From positions 1-11,753 of the forward strand of contig JAEWEW010000082.1 of assembly GCA_023389175.1 (NCBI GenBank): a stretch of 11,753 nucleotides of DNA. Reading direction: 5' to 3'. Of the stretch, positions 1 through 6,910 are shown in pieces (the first letter of the stretch is position 1; every line of letters begins with the position of its first letter). The position numbers were made by a program, and so were the translations under genes. Below the pieces are notes generated by a model. The model was not told the origin of the DNA. It worked only from the letters and a program-made list of their open reading frames with translations, and ran no database searches. Source of the stretch: Pseudomonadota bacterium (GTDB lineage: Bacteria; Pseudomonadota; Gammaproteobacteria; Burkholderiales; Burkholderiaceae_E).

Positions 1-1
1 C

Positions 2-892
2 CGGAAGGCGGCGCCAGCCGAGGCGACGCCCGCCTTCGCGGGAACGAAGGCGACCGCTGCGGCGCTCGAGCCCGAGCCCGCGGCCGAGCCCGCACCGTCC
101 GCCGGGGGCCGGCAACCGGCGACGGCACCCGCCGCCCCGCGCGCCATCTCCGACGAGGTCATCCTGGACGTGCAGTCGGTGTCGCGCAGCTTCGGCGGCC
201 TGCGGGCGGTCCACGATGTCAGCTTCAAGGTGCGCAAGGGCATGATCCTCGGCATCATCGGGCCCAACGGTGCCGGCAAGACGACGCTCTTCAACGTGCT
301 GAACGGCTTCCTGCGGCCCGACGCCGGCAAGGTCCTGGTCAACGGGGTCGACATGGTCGGCCGCAAGCCGCATGTGCTCTGCGCGGCAGGCGTCGGACGC
401 ACCTTCCAGGTCATGCGGCCGTTCAAGCGGCTGACCGTCGCCCAGAACGTCAAGGTCGGCGCCTACGTGAACGCCCGCACCGGCAGCGAGGAGGAGGTCG
501 AGGCCATCGCGGCTCGTGCGATCGCGCAGGTGGGCCTGTCCGCGAGCGCCGACAAGGTCGCGTCGGTGCTCACGGTACGGGAGCTGCGGCTGATGGAGCT
601 CGCGCGCGCGGTGGCGGGACAGCCCACGCTGCTCCTGCTCGACGAGACGCTGGCGGGGCTCGGCCACAACGAGATCGACGATGTGGTGGAGGCGATCCGC
701 GCGCTGTCCGCCGCCGGCATCACCATCGTGATCATCGAGCACACCATGCAGGCGATGGTGAAGCTGGTGGACGAGTTCGTGGTGCTGGATCACGGCGAGG
801 TGCTGGTGGTCGGCGATCCGCCGACGATCACCCGGGACACGCGGGTGGTCGAGGCCTACCTGGGCCGCAAGTGGAGCAAGCAGGATGCTTGA
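2..892 (+). CDS. livG: ABC transporter ATP-binding protein, LivG type; 3' part of a probable LivM-LivG permease-ATPase fusion (5' end outside window)
   Basis: ATPase subunit of a branched-chain-amino-acid-type (HAAT) importer, working at the inner face of the membrane. Counting from the GTG at 170, Walker A GPNGAGKT is at residues 31-38, the Q-loop lies in GRTFQVMRPF, Walker B is LLLLDE, and the switch histidine is in IIEHTM. The usual LSGGQ signature is replaced by LTVREL, as in divergent LivG proteins. The frame stays open to the window edge: 56 codons precede the GTG with no stop and no ATG, GTG or TTG. They encode an Ala/Pro/Glu-rich stretch followed by SDEVILD, and ILDV completes the first beta strand of the ABC domain, so GTG 170 lies inside the domain and is not the start. 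A low-complexity linker in front of a LivG domain is typical of proteins in which LivM and LivG are fused; the permease half is inferred, not seen. The 3' end overlaps livF by 8 bases. Confidence 0.9.
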   Translation, partial: RKAAPAEATPAFAGTKATAAALEPEPAAEPAPSAGGRQPATAPAAPRAISDEVILDVQSVSRSFGGLRAVHDVSFKVRKGMILGIIGPNGAGKTTLFNVLNGFLRPDAGKVLVNGVDMVGRKPHVLCAAGVGRTFQVMRPFKRLTVAQNVKVGAYVNARTGSEEEVEAIAARAIAQVGLSASADKVASVLTVRELRLMELARAVAGQPTLLLLDETLAGLGHNEIDDVVEAIRALSAAGITIVIIEHTMQAMVKLVDEFVVLDHGEVLVVGDPPTITRDTRVVEAYLGRKWSKQDA

Positions 893-1592
893 GGTGAGGC
901 AGCTCGTCGCCGGCTATTCCGTGGTCCCGGTGCTGCACCAGGTCTCGGTCACCGTCGGCGCCGGCCAGTTCGTGTCGATCGTCGGGCCCAACGGCGCCGG
1001 CAAGAGCACCCTGTTCAAGTCGATCTCGGGCACCGTACCGGCCATGTCGGGATCCATCCGCTTCGAGGGACAGGACCTGCTGGCGGTGCCGGCCGCCAGG
1101 CGCCCGCACCTGGGTATCGCGCACGTGCCCGAAGGCCGGCAGGTGTTCGCGTCGATGACCGTGCTGGAGAACCTGGAGATGGGCGCGTACACCGACGCCG
1201 GACGCCGGGACTGGCGCGAGAACCTGGAGCGGATCTACGCCTGGTTCCCGGTGCTGAAGGAACGGGCGCGCCAGCTGGCCGGGACGCTCTCCGGCGGCGA
1301 GCAGCAGATGCTCGCGATCGGCCGCGGCCTGGCATCGTCGCCGCGCCTGCTGATGCTCGACGAACCGTCGATGGGCCTCGCGCCCGCGATCGCGGACTTC
1401 ATCTTCGAGCAGCTCATCGACATCCGGGCCAAGGCGGCGCTCACCATCCTGCTCGTGGAGCAGCGGGTGGCGGAGGCGCTGCAGTTCGCCGACCACGGCT
1501 ACGTGCTGGAGACCGGCCGCGTGGTCCTGGAGGGAACTCACGAGACGCTGCAGGCGGACGACCGCGTCCGTCGTGCGTACCTGGGCATGTGA
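885..1592 (+). CDS. livF: Branched-chain amino acid-type ABC transporter ATP-binding protein LivF
   Basis: Second ATPase of the HAAT importer, expected to pair with the LivG domain upstream and energise uptake. The 235-residue length is normal for LivF. Walker A GPNGAGKS is at residues 34-41, the family's HVPEGRQVF segment is at 80-88, the signature LSGGE is at 135-139, and Walker B LLMLDEP is at 155-161. The segment after Walker B reads LLVEQR: a glutamine stands where other ABC ATPases have the switch histidine, which is a normal LivF feature. The ATG lies inside the last codons of the LivG gene (ATGCTTGA overlap), implying translational coupling. The protein ends in RRAYLGM, matching the usual LivF C-terminus (xxYLG). 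Its substrate is set by the membrane and binding subunits, so the real ligand need not be an amino acid. Confidence 0.95.
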   Translation: MLEVRQLVAGYSVVPVLHQVSVTVGAGQFVSIVGPNGAGKSTLFKSISGTVPAMSGSIRFEGQDLLAVPAARRPHLGIAHVPEGRQVFASMTVLENLEMGAYTDAGRRDWRENLERIYAWFPVLKERARQLAGTLSGGEQQMLAIGRGLASSPRLLMLDEPSMGLAPAIADFIFEQLIDIRAKAALTILLVEQRVAEALQFADHGYVLETGRVVLEGTHETLQADDRVRRAYLGM

Positions 1593-1623
1593 CGACAACA
1601 GCAAACCGCACAGGCGGACACAC

Positions 1624-1627
1624 GGAG
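1624..1627 (+). promoter_or_regulatory. Ribosome binding site choosing the start of the HAAT binding protein
   Basis: GGAG lies 9 bases before the ATG at 1637. The in-frame ATG at 1628 directly abuts it and the GTG at 1589 precedes it, so both are poor starts. The choice also gives a signal peptide of normal length. Confidence 0.65.
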
Positions 1628-1636
1628 ATGACCATC

Positions 1637-2881
1637 ATGAGCAACAACCGAATCAACGGCTCGCGGCGCGCCCTGGCGGGAGCCGGGCTGGCGCTGTCGT
1701 CCCTCGCGGTGGCGGGTTTCCCGCCTGCCGCGCTCGCGGCGGATCCCCAGACGGTGAGTGTCGGGCTGATCGCGCCGATGTCGGGCATCTACGCCCGCCC
1801 CGGCCAGGTCATGCGGATGGGCGCGGAGATGGCGGTGAAGGACATCAACGACCAGGGCGGCATCAAGGCACTGGGCGGCGCCAAGCTCAAGCTGGTGGTC
1901 GTCGATTCCGGCGACTCCACCGAGAAGGCCAAGAGCTCGGCACAGCGCATGGTGGCGGACTATCCGGACCTCGTCGTCGGCACCGGCGCGTACCTGAGCT
2001 CCTTCACGCTCGCGGTGACCGAGGTAACGGAGCGCGCCAAGCTGCCGGTACTTACCCTCTCCTACTCCGACCAGATCACCAACCGCGGCTTCAAGTACAT
2101 CTTCCAGACCTCGGCCACCGCCGGCAAGCAGGCCGGCATCGCCCTGCCGATCATCCTCGACCTGGCCGAGAAGGCGTCCGGCAAGCGACCGAAGACGGTC
2201 GCCATCCTGACCGACAACACCGCGGCGTCGCTGTCGTCGGTGAAGGCCATGAAGGACGGGCTGCTGGCGCAGAACAAGCTCGAGCTCGTCGTCGACGAGA
2301 CCTTCACCCCGCCGCTCTCGGATGCCTCGTCGCTCATCCAGCGCGTCCGGTCGCGGCGCCCCGATCTCGTCTTCTTCCTGCCTACCGTCATCTCGGACGC
2401 CAAGCTGATCCTCGAGAAGATGAACGAGACCAACGTCCGCATCCCGGTGATCTCGTTCGGCATCGCGATCGCCGAGCCGGACGTGCTCAATACCGTGAGC
2501 CCGCAGCTGATCAACGGCGTCATGTCCGCCGTCGCGAACTGGGGTGCCAAGGGGCAGGAGAAGCTGATCCAGCGCCTGAAGACCGAGTACAACGAGCCGT
2601 GGATGACGCAGAATGCCATCTCCACCTACGGCGACATGTGGATCATGAAGGCCGCGCTGGAGAAGGCCGGCAAGGCGGACCGCGAGGCGGTCGGCGCGGC
2701 GATGCGAGCCCTGGACGCGGGCCCGACGCCCTATTTCCCGGGCGGCGAGCTCAAGTTCGACGAGAACGGGCGACGCGTTGGAGCCGGCCTGACCATCATC
2801 CAGTGGCAGAACGGCGTCCCGGTCACTGTCTTCCCTGAAGAGCTCGCGATCGCCAAGCCGATCTGGCCGGGCAAGCAGTAG
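1637..2881 (+). CDS. Periplasmic substrate-binding protein of the HAAT (Leu/Ile/Val-type) ABC importer
   Basis: Exported ligand-binding component (Peripla_BP_6, type-1 periplasmic fold) that should deliver substrate to the LivG/LivF importer just upstream. From ATG 1637 the protein has 414 residues. An N-region with SRR at 9-11 leads into a hydrophobic Ala/Leu/Gly stretch and a likely signal peptidase site after ALA (residue 34), before ADPQTV. The SRR pair gives it a faint twin-arginine look, but a full Tat motif is absent. The mature N-terminus, VGLIAPMSGIYA followed by GQVMRMGAEMAVKDIN and GGI, is the classic LivJ-like opening in which the first beta strand and ligand loop carry the Ser/Thr contacts. 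The gene ends in TAG, with the next ATG after one base. Neighbouring oxidoreductases suggest a carboxylic-acid or amino-acid-like ligand, which cannot be named. GTG 1589 would add 16 residues with poorer spacing. Confidence 0.92.
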   Translation: MSNNRINGSRRALAGAGLALSSLAVAGFPPAALAADPQTVSVGLIAPMSGIYARPGQVMRMGAEMAVKDINDQGGIKALGGAKLKLVVVDSGDSTEKAKSSAQRMVADYPDLVVGTGAYLSSFTLAVTEVTERAKLPVLTLSYSDQITNRGFKYIFQTSATAGKQAGIALPIILDLAEKASGKRPKTVAILTDNTAASLSSVKAMKDGLLAQNKLELVVDETFTPPLSDASSLIQRVRSRRPDLVFFLPTVISDAKLILEKMNETNVRIPVISFGIAIAEPDVLNTVSPQLINGVMSAVANWGAKGQEKLIQRLKTEYNEPWMTQNAISTYGDMWIMKAALEKAGKADREAVGAAMRALDAGPTPYFPGGELKFDENGRRVGAGLTIIQWQNGVPVTVFPEELAIAKPIWPGKQ

Positions 2882-2882
2882 C

Positions 2883-3797
2883 ATGAAGCAGCGGGTTGGC
2901 CTCATCGGCGTCGGCAACATGGGCGGGCGCATGGCGCGCCGCCTGGTCGACGCCGGTATCCCGGTGCTCGGCCACGACGCGGACCCGGCGCGGCCGGCGG
3001 CCGCGGGCGCGCAGGCCGCGGCCTCGGTTCGTGACCTGGTCGAGCGCAGCGACATCGTGCTGCTGTCGCTGCCGGACAGCCGGGTGGTGGAAGCGGTGGT
3101 GGAAGGAACCGACGGCATCCTGGCCGCCTGCCGGGCCGGGCAGACCGTCGTGGACCTGAGCACCTCCGCGGCAAGCTCGACCATGCGCCTCGCCGGGCTC
3201 TTCCGGGACCGCGGCGTGCACTTCATCGACGCCGGCATCTCCGGCGGTGCCGCCGCCGCGGAGCGCGGCACGCTCACGCTGATGGTCGGCGGTGACGCCG
3301 AGGCGATCGAGGCCGTGCGCTGGGTGTTCGCGCCGATCAGCAGCAAGGCGCTGCGCATGGGTCCGAGCGGCGCGGGCCATACCACCAAGCTGCTGAACAA
3401 CTTCCTCAACGCGGTGAGCCTCGCGGCCACGGCCGAGGTGATGGTCGCCGCGCGCAAGGCGGACCTGGACCTGCACCAGTTCCTGGATGTCGTCAACAGC
3501 AGCAGCGGCGTCAACTTCGCCACGCTGAACCGGTTCCCCCACATCGTGGACGGCAACTACCTCGAGGGGGGACTGACCAGCCGCCTGATGACGAAGGACG
3601 TGGTGCTGTACCTGGAGCGGGTGCGGGAGCTCGGTGTCGCGTCGTTGAACGCCTCGGGGCCGCTCGCGAGCTTCGGTCTCGCGACCGCGCTCGGCTACGG
3701 GGACCTGATCAGCAACCGGGTGGTGGACGCCATCGGAGACGTCTCGGGCGGCGTTCGCCTGAGCGACGGAGAATCGAAGGACAGGAGCAAGGCATGA
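2883..3797 (+). CDS. NAD(P)-dependent beta-hydroxyacid dehydrogenase (3-hydroxyisobutyrate dehydrogenase family), copy 1
   Basis: Cytoplasmic oxidoreductase that interconverts a 3-hydroxy acid and its semialdehyde or keto acid with NAD(P). The 304-residue length is usual for the family. The Rossmann motif GVGNMG is at residues 9-14, after a first strand RVGLI. The substrate loop, usually DAPVSGG, reads DAGISGG at 116-122. The catalytic lysine is K169 in GHTTKLLNN, with N172/N173 as the usual partner asparagines, and the C-terminal lysine is K238 in MTKD. Aspartate at position 32 (HDADP), at the end of the second strand, suggests NAD preference; this is an inference. The tail after residue 285 is short, charged and unlike the core. 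The start lies one base after the binding-protein stop, with no strong ribosome site, so coupling is likely; the stop overlaps the cupin start by ATGA. Tartronate-semialdehyde reductase or glyoxylate/succinate semialdehyde reductase are alternative identities. Confidence 0.9.
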   Translation: MKQRVGLIGVGNMGGRMARRLVDAGIPVLGHDADPARPAAAGAQAAASVRDLVERSDIVLLSLPDSRVVEAVVEGTDGILAACRAGQTVVDLSTSAASSTMRLAGLFRDRGVHFIDAGISGGAAAAERGTLTLMVGGDAEAIEAVRWVFAPISSKALRMGPSGAGHTTKLLNNFLNAVSLAATAEVMVAARKADLDLHQFLDVVNSSSGVNFATLNRFPHIVDGNYLEGGLTSRLMTKDVVLYLERVRELGVASLNASGPLASFGLATALGYGDLISNRVVDAIGDVSGGVRLSDGESKDRSKA

Positions 3798-4222
3798 AGG
3801 TTTTTCACGGCAGGATGGACGGCAGGCCCTCGGAGCAGCGGGGCCCCACGTTCACTGGGGTGGTCTGGGCCGATCCGGTGATGCCCACCACCGACGGCGT
3901 CACCATCAACACGGTGTTCTTCTCGCCCGGGGCCCGCACCTTCTGGCACAAGCATGACGCGGGGCAGGTGCTCCAGGTGACCGGCGGCAGCGGCTGGATC
4001 TGCGTGGACGGCAGCGAGCCGCAGCCGATCCGCCAGGGCGACGTGGTGTGGATCGGTCCCGGCGAGCGCCATTGGCACGGCGCGGACGCGAGCTCCTACC
4101 TGGTGCACCTCGCCATTTCGATCGGCAAGGCCGAGTGGCAGGAGGAAGTGTCCGAGGCCGACTATGCGCGCGCCCGCAGCGGCCGCGCGGCGGTCGGCGC
4201 CAACCCGGGAGCCGCGCGATGA
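3794..4222 (+). CDS. Small single-domain cupin, resembling Mn-dependent cupin hydroxynitrile lyases
   Basis: A 142-residue one-domain cupin. The metal-site motif 1 is PGARTFWHKHDAGQVLQV and motif 2 is GDVVWIGPGERHWHGA. The predicted ligands are H52, H54, Q58 and H93; glutamine replaces the glutamate of classical cupins. From memory of the family, this His-His-Gln-His set and the surrounding text (TGxVWxDP near the start, GARTxWHxH, GxGWxxxxG, GDVVWxxPGExHWHGA, a final Glu/Asp-Trp and acidic-Tyr-Ala/Arg tail) match the cupin hydroxynitrile lyase group exemplified by the Granulicella enzyme. Most relatives have no known physiological reaction, so an isomerase, decarboxylase or lyase role on a hydroxy acid is equally possible. 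The start is fixed by the ATGA overlap with the upstream dehydrogenase, and the stop overlaps the next start in the same way. No signal peptide is seen, so it should be cytoplasmic. Confidence 0.88.
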   Translation: MKVFHGRMDGRPSEQRGPTFTGVVWADPVMPTTDGVTINTVFFSPGARTFWHKHDAGQVLQVTGGSGWICVDGSEPQPIRQGDVVWIGPGERHWHGADASSYLVHLAISIGKAEWQEEVSEADYARARSGRAAVGANPGAAR

Positions 4223-4545
4223 TCGTCGAGATGCGGGTCTATCACTGCCTGCCCGGTCGCCTGCCGGCGCTGAACCAGCGTTTCACCGGGCACACGCTCG
4301 GCTTCTTCGCCAAGCATGGCATCCGCCCGATCGGCTTCTGGACCACGCTGGTGGGCCCCACCAACCATGCGCTCACCTACCTGCTCGAGTGGCAGAGCCT
4401 CGCCGAGCGGGAGCAGAAGTGGAACGCCTTCCAGGCGGATCCGGCCTGGATCGCGGCCCGGGTGGAAAGCGAGGCGCAGGCCCCGATCGTCGAGCGGATC
4501 GAGAGCCAGTTCCTGGTCCCGACCGACTACTCGCCGCTGCGGTGA
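4219..4545 (+). CDS. NIPSNAP family protein (dimeric alpha/beta barrel)
   Basis: A 108-residue protein beginning MIVEMRVYHCLPGRLPAL, the usual opening of bacterial NIPSNAP proteins. The family's central features follow: a helix with F-x-x-H-T-x-x-FF-x-KHGI (residues about 22-35), then IGFWTTLVGP and a strand ALTYLLEWQSLAERE with KWNAF and DPAW near residues 68-77. Bacterial members are about 100 residues and are found in catabolic operons. Their ferredoxin-like dimeric barrel fold suggests binding of a small molecule, but the biochemical role is unknown. The ATG overlaps the cupin stop (ATGA), and the reading frame is open further upstream only because the GC content is high; the upstream translation is Arg-rich and not conserved-looking. 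The stop TGA shares bases with a possible GTG at 4542 of the next gene. No export signal is present. Confidence 0.88.
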   Translation: MIVEMRVYHCLPGRLPALNQRFTGHTLGFFAKHGIRPIGFWTTLVGPTNHALTYLLEWQSLAEREQKWNAFQADPAWIAARVESEAQAPIVERIESQFLVPTDYSPLR

Positions 4546-4550
4546 CGGCC

Positions 4551-5498
4551 ATGGCCAGCACGACACGCCAGTCCGGGGGCGACGCGAAGCCTGCGATCGG
4601 CTTCATCGGGATCGGCGCAATGGGCGTGCCGATGGCGGCATGCCTGGCCGGGGCGGGGTACCGCCTGGTGGTTCACGACAGCCGCCGGCAGCAGGTGGAT
4701 GCGTTCGTCGCCGCCCATGGCGCGCAGGGTGCCGTCGGCGCCGCCTCGCTCGCCGAGCTCGGCGCGACGGCGGACGTGGTCATCACCATCCTGCCGACCA
4801 GCGCGATCGTGACGGAGGTGCTCTTCGGCGAGCAGGGCCTCGCGGCTTCGCTTCGGCCGGGCACCCTGGTGATCGACATGACCTCCGGCGTGCCGGCGGT
4901 CACCGTCGCGCTCGCCGAGCGGCTCGCCCGGCAGGGCGTCGCGTTCTTCGACGCGCCGGTCTCGGGTGGCGTCGCCCGCGCCGTCACCGGGCAGCTCGCC
5001 ATCATGGCAGGTGGCGAGGCGGCGCACATCGACCGGGCGCTGCCGATCCTCGAGGCGATGGGCACCGTCACCCGCACCGGAGCGATCGGCACTGGCCATG
5101 CGATGAAGGCGCTGAACAACCTGGTGTCCTCGGGTGGCTTCCTCATCGGCATCGAGGCGCTGCTGATCGGCTCGCGTTTCGGAATCGATCCGGAGACGAT
5201 GGTGGACATCCTGAACGTCTCGACCGGCATGAACAACAGCACGCAGAAAAAGTTCAAGCAGTTCGTCCTCTCCCGCAAGTTCGATTCCGGCTTCACCCTC
5301 GGCCTGATGGTCAAGGACCTCTCGATCGCGCTCGGCATCGCCCACGACCATGACGTCAATGCGCCGTTCTCGGGCCTTTGCCGCGACCTCTGGGCAGGCG
5401 CGAGCGCGCTGCTCGGACCGCAGGCGGACCACACCGCCATGGCGCTGATGAGCGAGAAGCTGGCCGGCCGCGAGATCGGATCGGACCAACCCAGGTGA
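4551..5498 (+). CDS. NAD(P)-dependent beta-hydroxyacid dehydrogenase (3-hydroxyisobutyrate dehydrogenase family), copy 2
   Basis: Second family member in this cluster, 315 residues from ATG 4551. After a 15-residue polar N-terminal extension, the Rossmann motif GIGAMG is at 20-25. The substrate loop DAPVSGG is complete at 134-140. The catalytic lysine is K186 in GHAMKALNN, and the C-terminal lysine is K255 in LMVKDLSIAL. This is a more canonical set than copy 1, where the loop is DAGISGG, so the two are not a recent duplication and probably act on different substrates or directions. A conserved-looking block NVSTGMNNSTQKKF near 222-235 occupies the helix where family members choose substrate chain length. 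An alternative GTG start at 4542 overlaps the NIPSNAP stop; both starts have weak ribosome sites, so coupling from the upstream gene is likely. Likely products include semialdehyde or hydroxyacid forms of the compound imported by the cluster. Confidence 0.88.
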   Translation: MASTTRQSGGDAKPAIGFIGIGAMGVPMAACLAGAGYRLVVHDSRRQQVDAFVAAHGAQGAVGAASLAELGATADVVITILPTSAIVTEVLFGEQGLAASLRPGTLVIDMTSGVPAVTVALAERLARQGVAFFDAPVSGGVARAVTGQLAIMAGGEAAHIDRALPILEAMGTVTRTGAIGTGHAMKALNNLVSSGGFLIGIEALLIGSRFGIDPETMVDILNVSTGMNNSTQKKFKQFVLSRKFDSGFTLGLMVKDLSIALGIAHDHDVNAPFSGLCRDLWAGASALLGPQADHTAMALMSEKLAGREIGSDQPR

Positions 5499-5500
5499 GC

Positions 5501-5505
5501 GGAGG
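5501..5505 (+). promoter_or_regulatory. Ribosome binding site choosing the MmgE/PrpD start
   Basis: A perfect GGAGG sits 7 bases before GTG 5513. The alternatives are a GTG at 5495 overlapping the upstream stop and a GTG at 5522; neither has as good a spacing. It decides the start in favour of a GTG codon. Confidence 0.7.
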
Positions 5506-5512
5506 AAGCGAG

Positions 5513-6868
5513 GTGGGCGAGGTGGCAGGCGATGTGACAAGACGGGTCGCGGACTACGTGCTCGCGACCGACCTGGCGGCGATACCGGAAGATGTCCGCA
5601 AGGAGGCGCGGCGGGCGCTGCTGAACTATGTCGGTTGCGCGCTGGGCGGAAGCCGGCACGAGGCGGTCGGCCGCGCGCTCGCCGCGCTGGGACCGTACTC
5701 CGGTCCGCCCACGGCAAGCGTGCTCGGGCGGCCGGAGCGGGTCGACCCGTTGCTCGCCTCGCTCCTCAACGGCATCAGCTCCCACGTCCTCGACTTCGAC
5801 GACACGACGCCGGCCAACTACATCCACTGCACCTCGCCGGTGGCCTCCGCCCTCTTCGCCCATGCCAGCACCACCCCGGTCAGCGGCGAGCAGTTCGAGC
5901 TCGCCTTCATCCTCGGGTTCGAGATCGTCTCTCGTATCGGCAACGCCACCTATCCGGCCCACTACGATGCGGGCTGGCACAGCACCGGATCGGTGGGCGT
6001 GTTCGGCGCGGCGATCGCCATGGGGAAGCTCCTGGGACTTTCCCGGCAGGAAATGGTGTGGGCGATCGGGCTCGGCGCCACCCAGTCCAGCGGGCTGCGG
6101 GAGATGTTCGGATCGATGGCCAAGTCCTTCCATCCGGGTCGTGCCGCGCAGAGCGGCTACATCGCGGCGCTGCTCGCCCGCGAGGGCTTCACCGCGGGCG
6201 TGCATCCGATCGAGGGGCCGCGGGGCTTCGCCGCGGTCCAGTCGGCACGCTACGACCTCTCGCGCCTGACCGACGGACTCGGCACCGGCTTCGAGCTGCG
6301 GGTCAATGCCTACAAGCCGTTCCCCTGCGGCATCGTGACCCATCCGACGATCGATGCCTGCATCCAGCTGCAGCAAGAGCACCGCTTCGATCCGGCGCAG
6401 ATCGCCGCGGTTCGCCTCCGGGTGGCGCCGCTGGTCAAGGACCTGTGCGACAAGAAGGAGATAAGCACCGGGCTGGAGGGCAAGTTCTCGGCCTATCACG
6501 CGGCGGCGATCGGGCTCGTCCGCGGCAAGGCCGGCCACGCGGAGTTCACCGACGAAGCGGTCAACGATCCGCTGGTGAAGCAGGTGCGCAGCCGGGTGCA
6601 ATCGACCGGGGATCCGTCGGTGCCGGAGGACGGCGTGCGCGTCGAGGTCGCGATGAGCGACGGCCGGAGCTTCACGAAGTCGCTGGATCACTCGCTCGGC
6701 AACCTGAAGCGGCCGCTGAGCGACGCGCAGCTGGAGGCGAAGTTCCGCGACCAGGCAGGCGTCCTTGGGGCGGCGCAGGTGGACGCGCTGATCGCGGATT
6801 GCTGGCGCATCGAGGCGCTCGATGACGTCGGCAGGCTGGTCACCGGCGCCGTGCCCCGCGGCTCGTGA
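5513..6868 (+). CDS. MmgE/PrpD family protein (2-methylcitrate dehydratase-like)
   Basis: A 451-residue protein of normal family length, starting at a GTG. The N-terminal helical domain carries the characteristic LLNYVGCALGGSRHEAV (residues 36-52), a region ending in LDFDDTTP (93-100), the HCTSPVASAL block (105-114) and GWHSTGSVGVFGAA (154-167). A FGSMAKSFHPGRAAQSG block follows (199-215), including the lysine and histidine positions conserved near the active site. The smaller second domain starts around NAYKPFPCG. Characterised relatives include 2-methylcitrate dehydratase PrpD, cis-aconitate decarboxylase and iminodisuccinate epimerase, so dehydration, decarboxylation or epimerisation of a di- or tricarboxylic acid is the expected chemistry. 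The absence of prpB and prpC here argues against a methylcitrate cycle. It starts 14 bases after copy 2 of the dehydrogenase and is followed by the NitT/TauT-type importer. Cytoplasmic: no signal peptide. Confidence 0.9.
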   Translation: MGEVAGDVTRRVADYVLATDLAAIPEDVRKEARRALLNYVGCALGGSRHEAVGRALAALGPYSGPPTASVLGRPERVDPLLASLLNGISSHVLDFDDTTPANYIHCTSPVASALFAHASTTPVSGEQFELAFILGFEIVSRIGNATYPAHYDAGWHSTGSVGVFGAAIAMGKLLGLSRQEMVWAIGLGATQSSGLREMFGSMAKSFHPGRAAQSGYIAALLAREGFTAGVHPIEGPRGFAAVQSARYDLSRLTDGLGTGFELRVNAYKPFPCGIVTHPTIDACIQLQQEHRFDPAQIAAVRLRVAPLVKDLCDKKEISTGLEGKFSAYHAAAIGLVRGKAGHAEFTDEAVNDPLVKQVRSRVQSTGDPSVPEDGVRVEVAMSDGRSFTKSLDHSLGNLKRPLSDAQLEAKFRDQAGVLGAAQVDALIADCWRIEALDDVGRLVTGAVPRGS

Positions 6869-6877
6869 CCTGGAGAG

Positions 6878-6891
6878 GCCTGGTACCAGGC
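6878..6891 (+). promoter_or_regulatory. 14-base perfect palindrome ahead of the NitT/TauT-type binding protein gene
   Basis: GCCTGGTACCAGGC is a perfect inverted repeat that begins 10 bases after the MmgE/PrpD stop and ends 20 bases before the ribosome site of the next gene. It could be an operator for a dimeric regulator or a short RNA hairpin (5-bp stem, GTAC loop). No -10/-35 pair could be assigned with confidence. The T run after it (CCTTTAC) is too short for a classical terminator. Confidence 0.45.
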
Positions 6892-6910
6892 ACATCCTTT
6901 ACAACAGAAG

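Noticed and set aside
1538..3556. Long open frame on the - strand (672 codons) opposite LivF end, binding protein and first dehydrogenase
   Set aside because: Its protein is rich in Arg, His, Asp and Ala with no recognisable domain, and the + strand holds three clear family proteins. High GC with G/C-biased third positions leaves antisense frames open.
4048..4218. 57-codon upstream extension of the NIPSNAP reading frame into the cupin gene
   Set aside because: The extension is Arg/Gly-rich and overlaps the cupin's metal-site region; ATG 4219 gives the family's standard N-terminus.
5513..6868. Methylcitrate cycle (propionate degradation) because of the PrpD-like protein
   Set aside because: No methylcitrate synthase or methylisocitrate lyase genes are present, and MmgE/PrpD proteins have several other reactions.
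4673..6895. Long open frame on the - strand (740 codons) opposite the second dehydrogenase and MmgE/PrpD
   Set aside because: No family motifs, biased Arg/Asp/Ala composition, no ribosome site; it mirrors two well-supported + strand genes.
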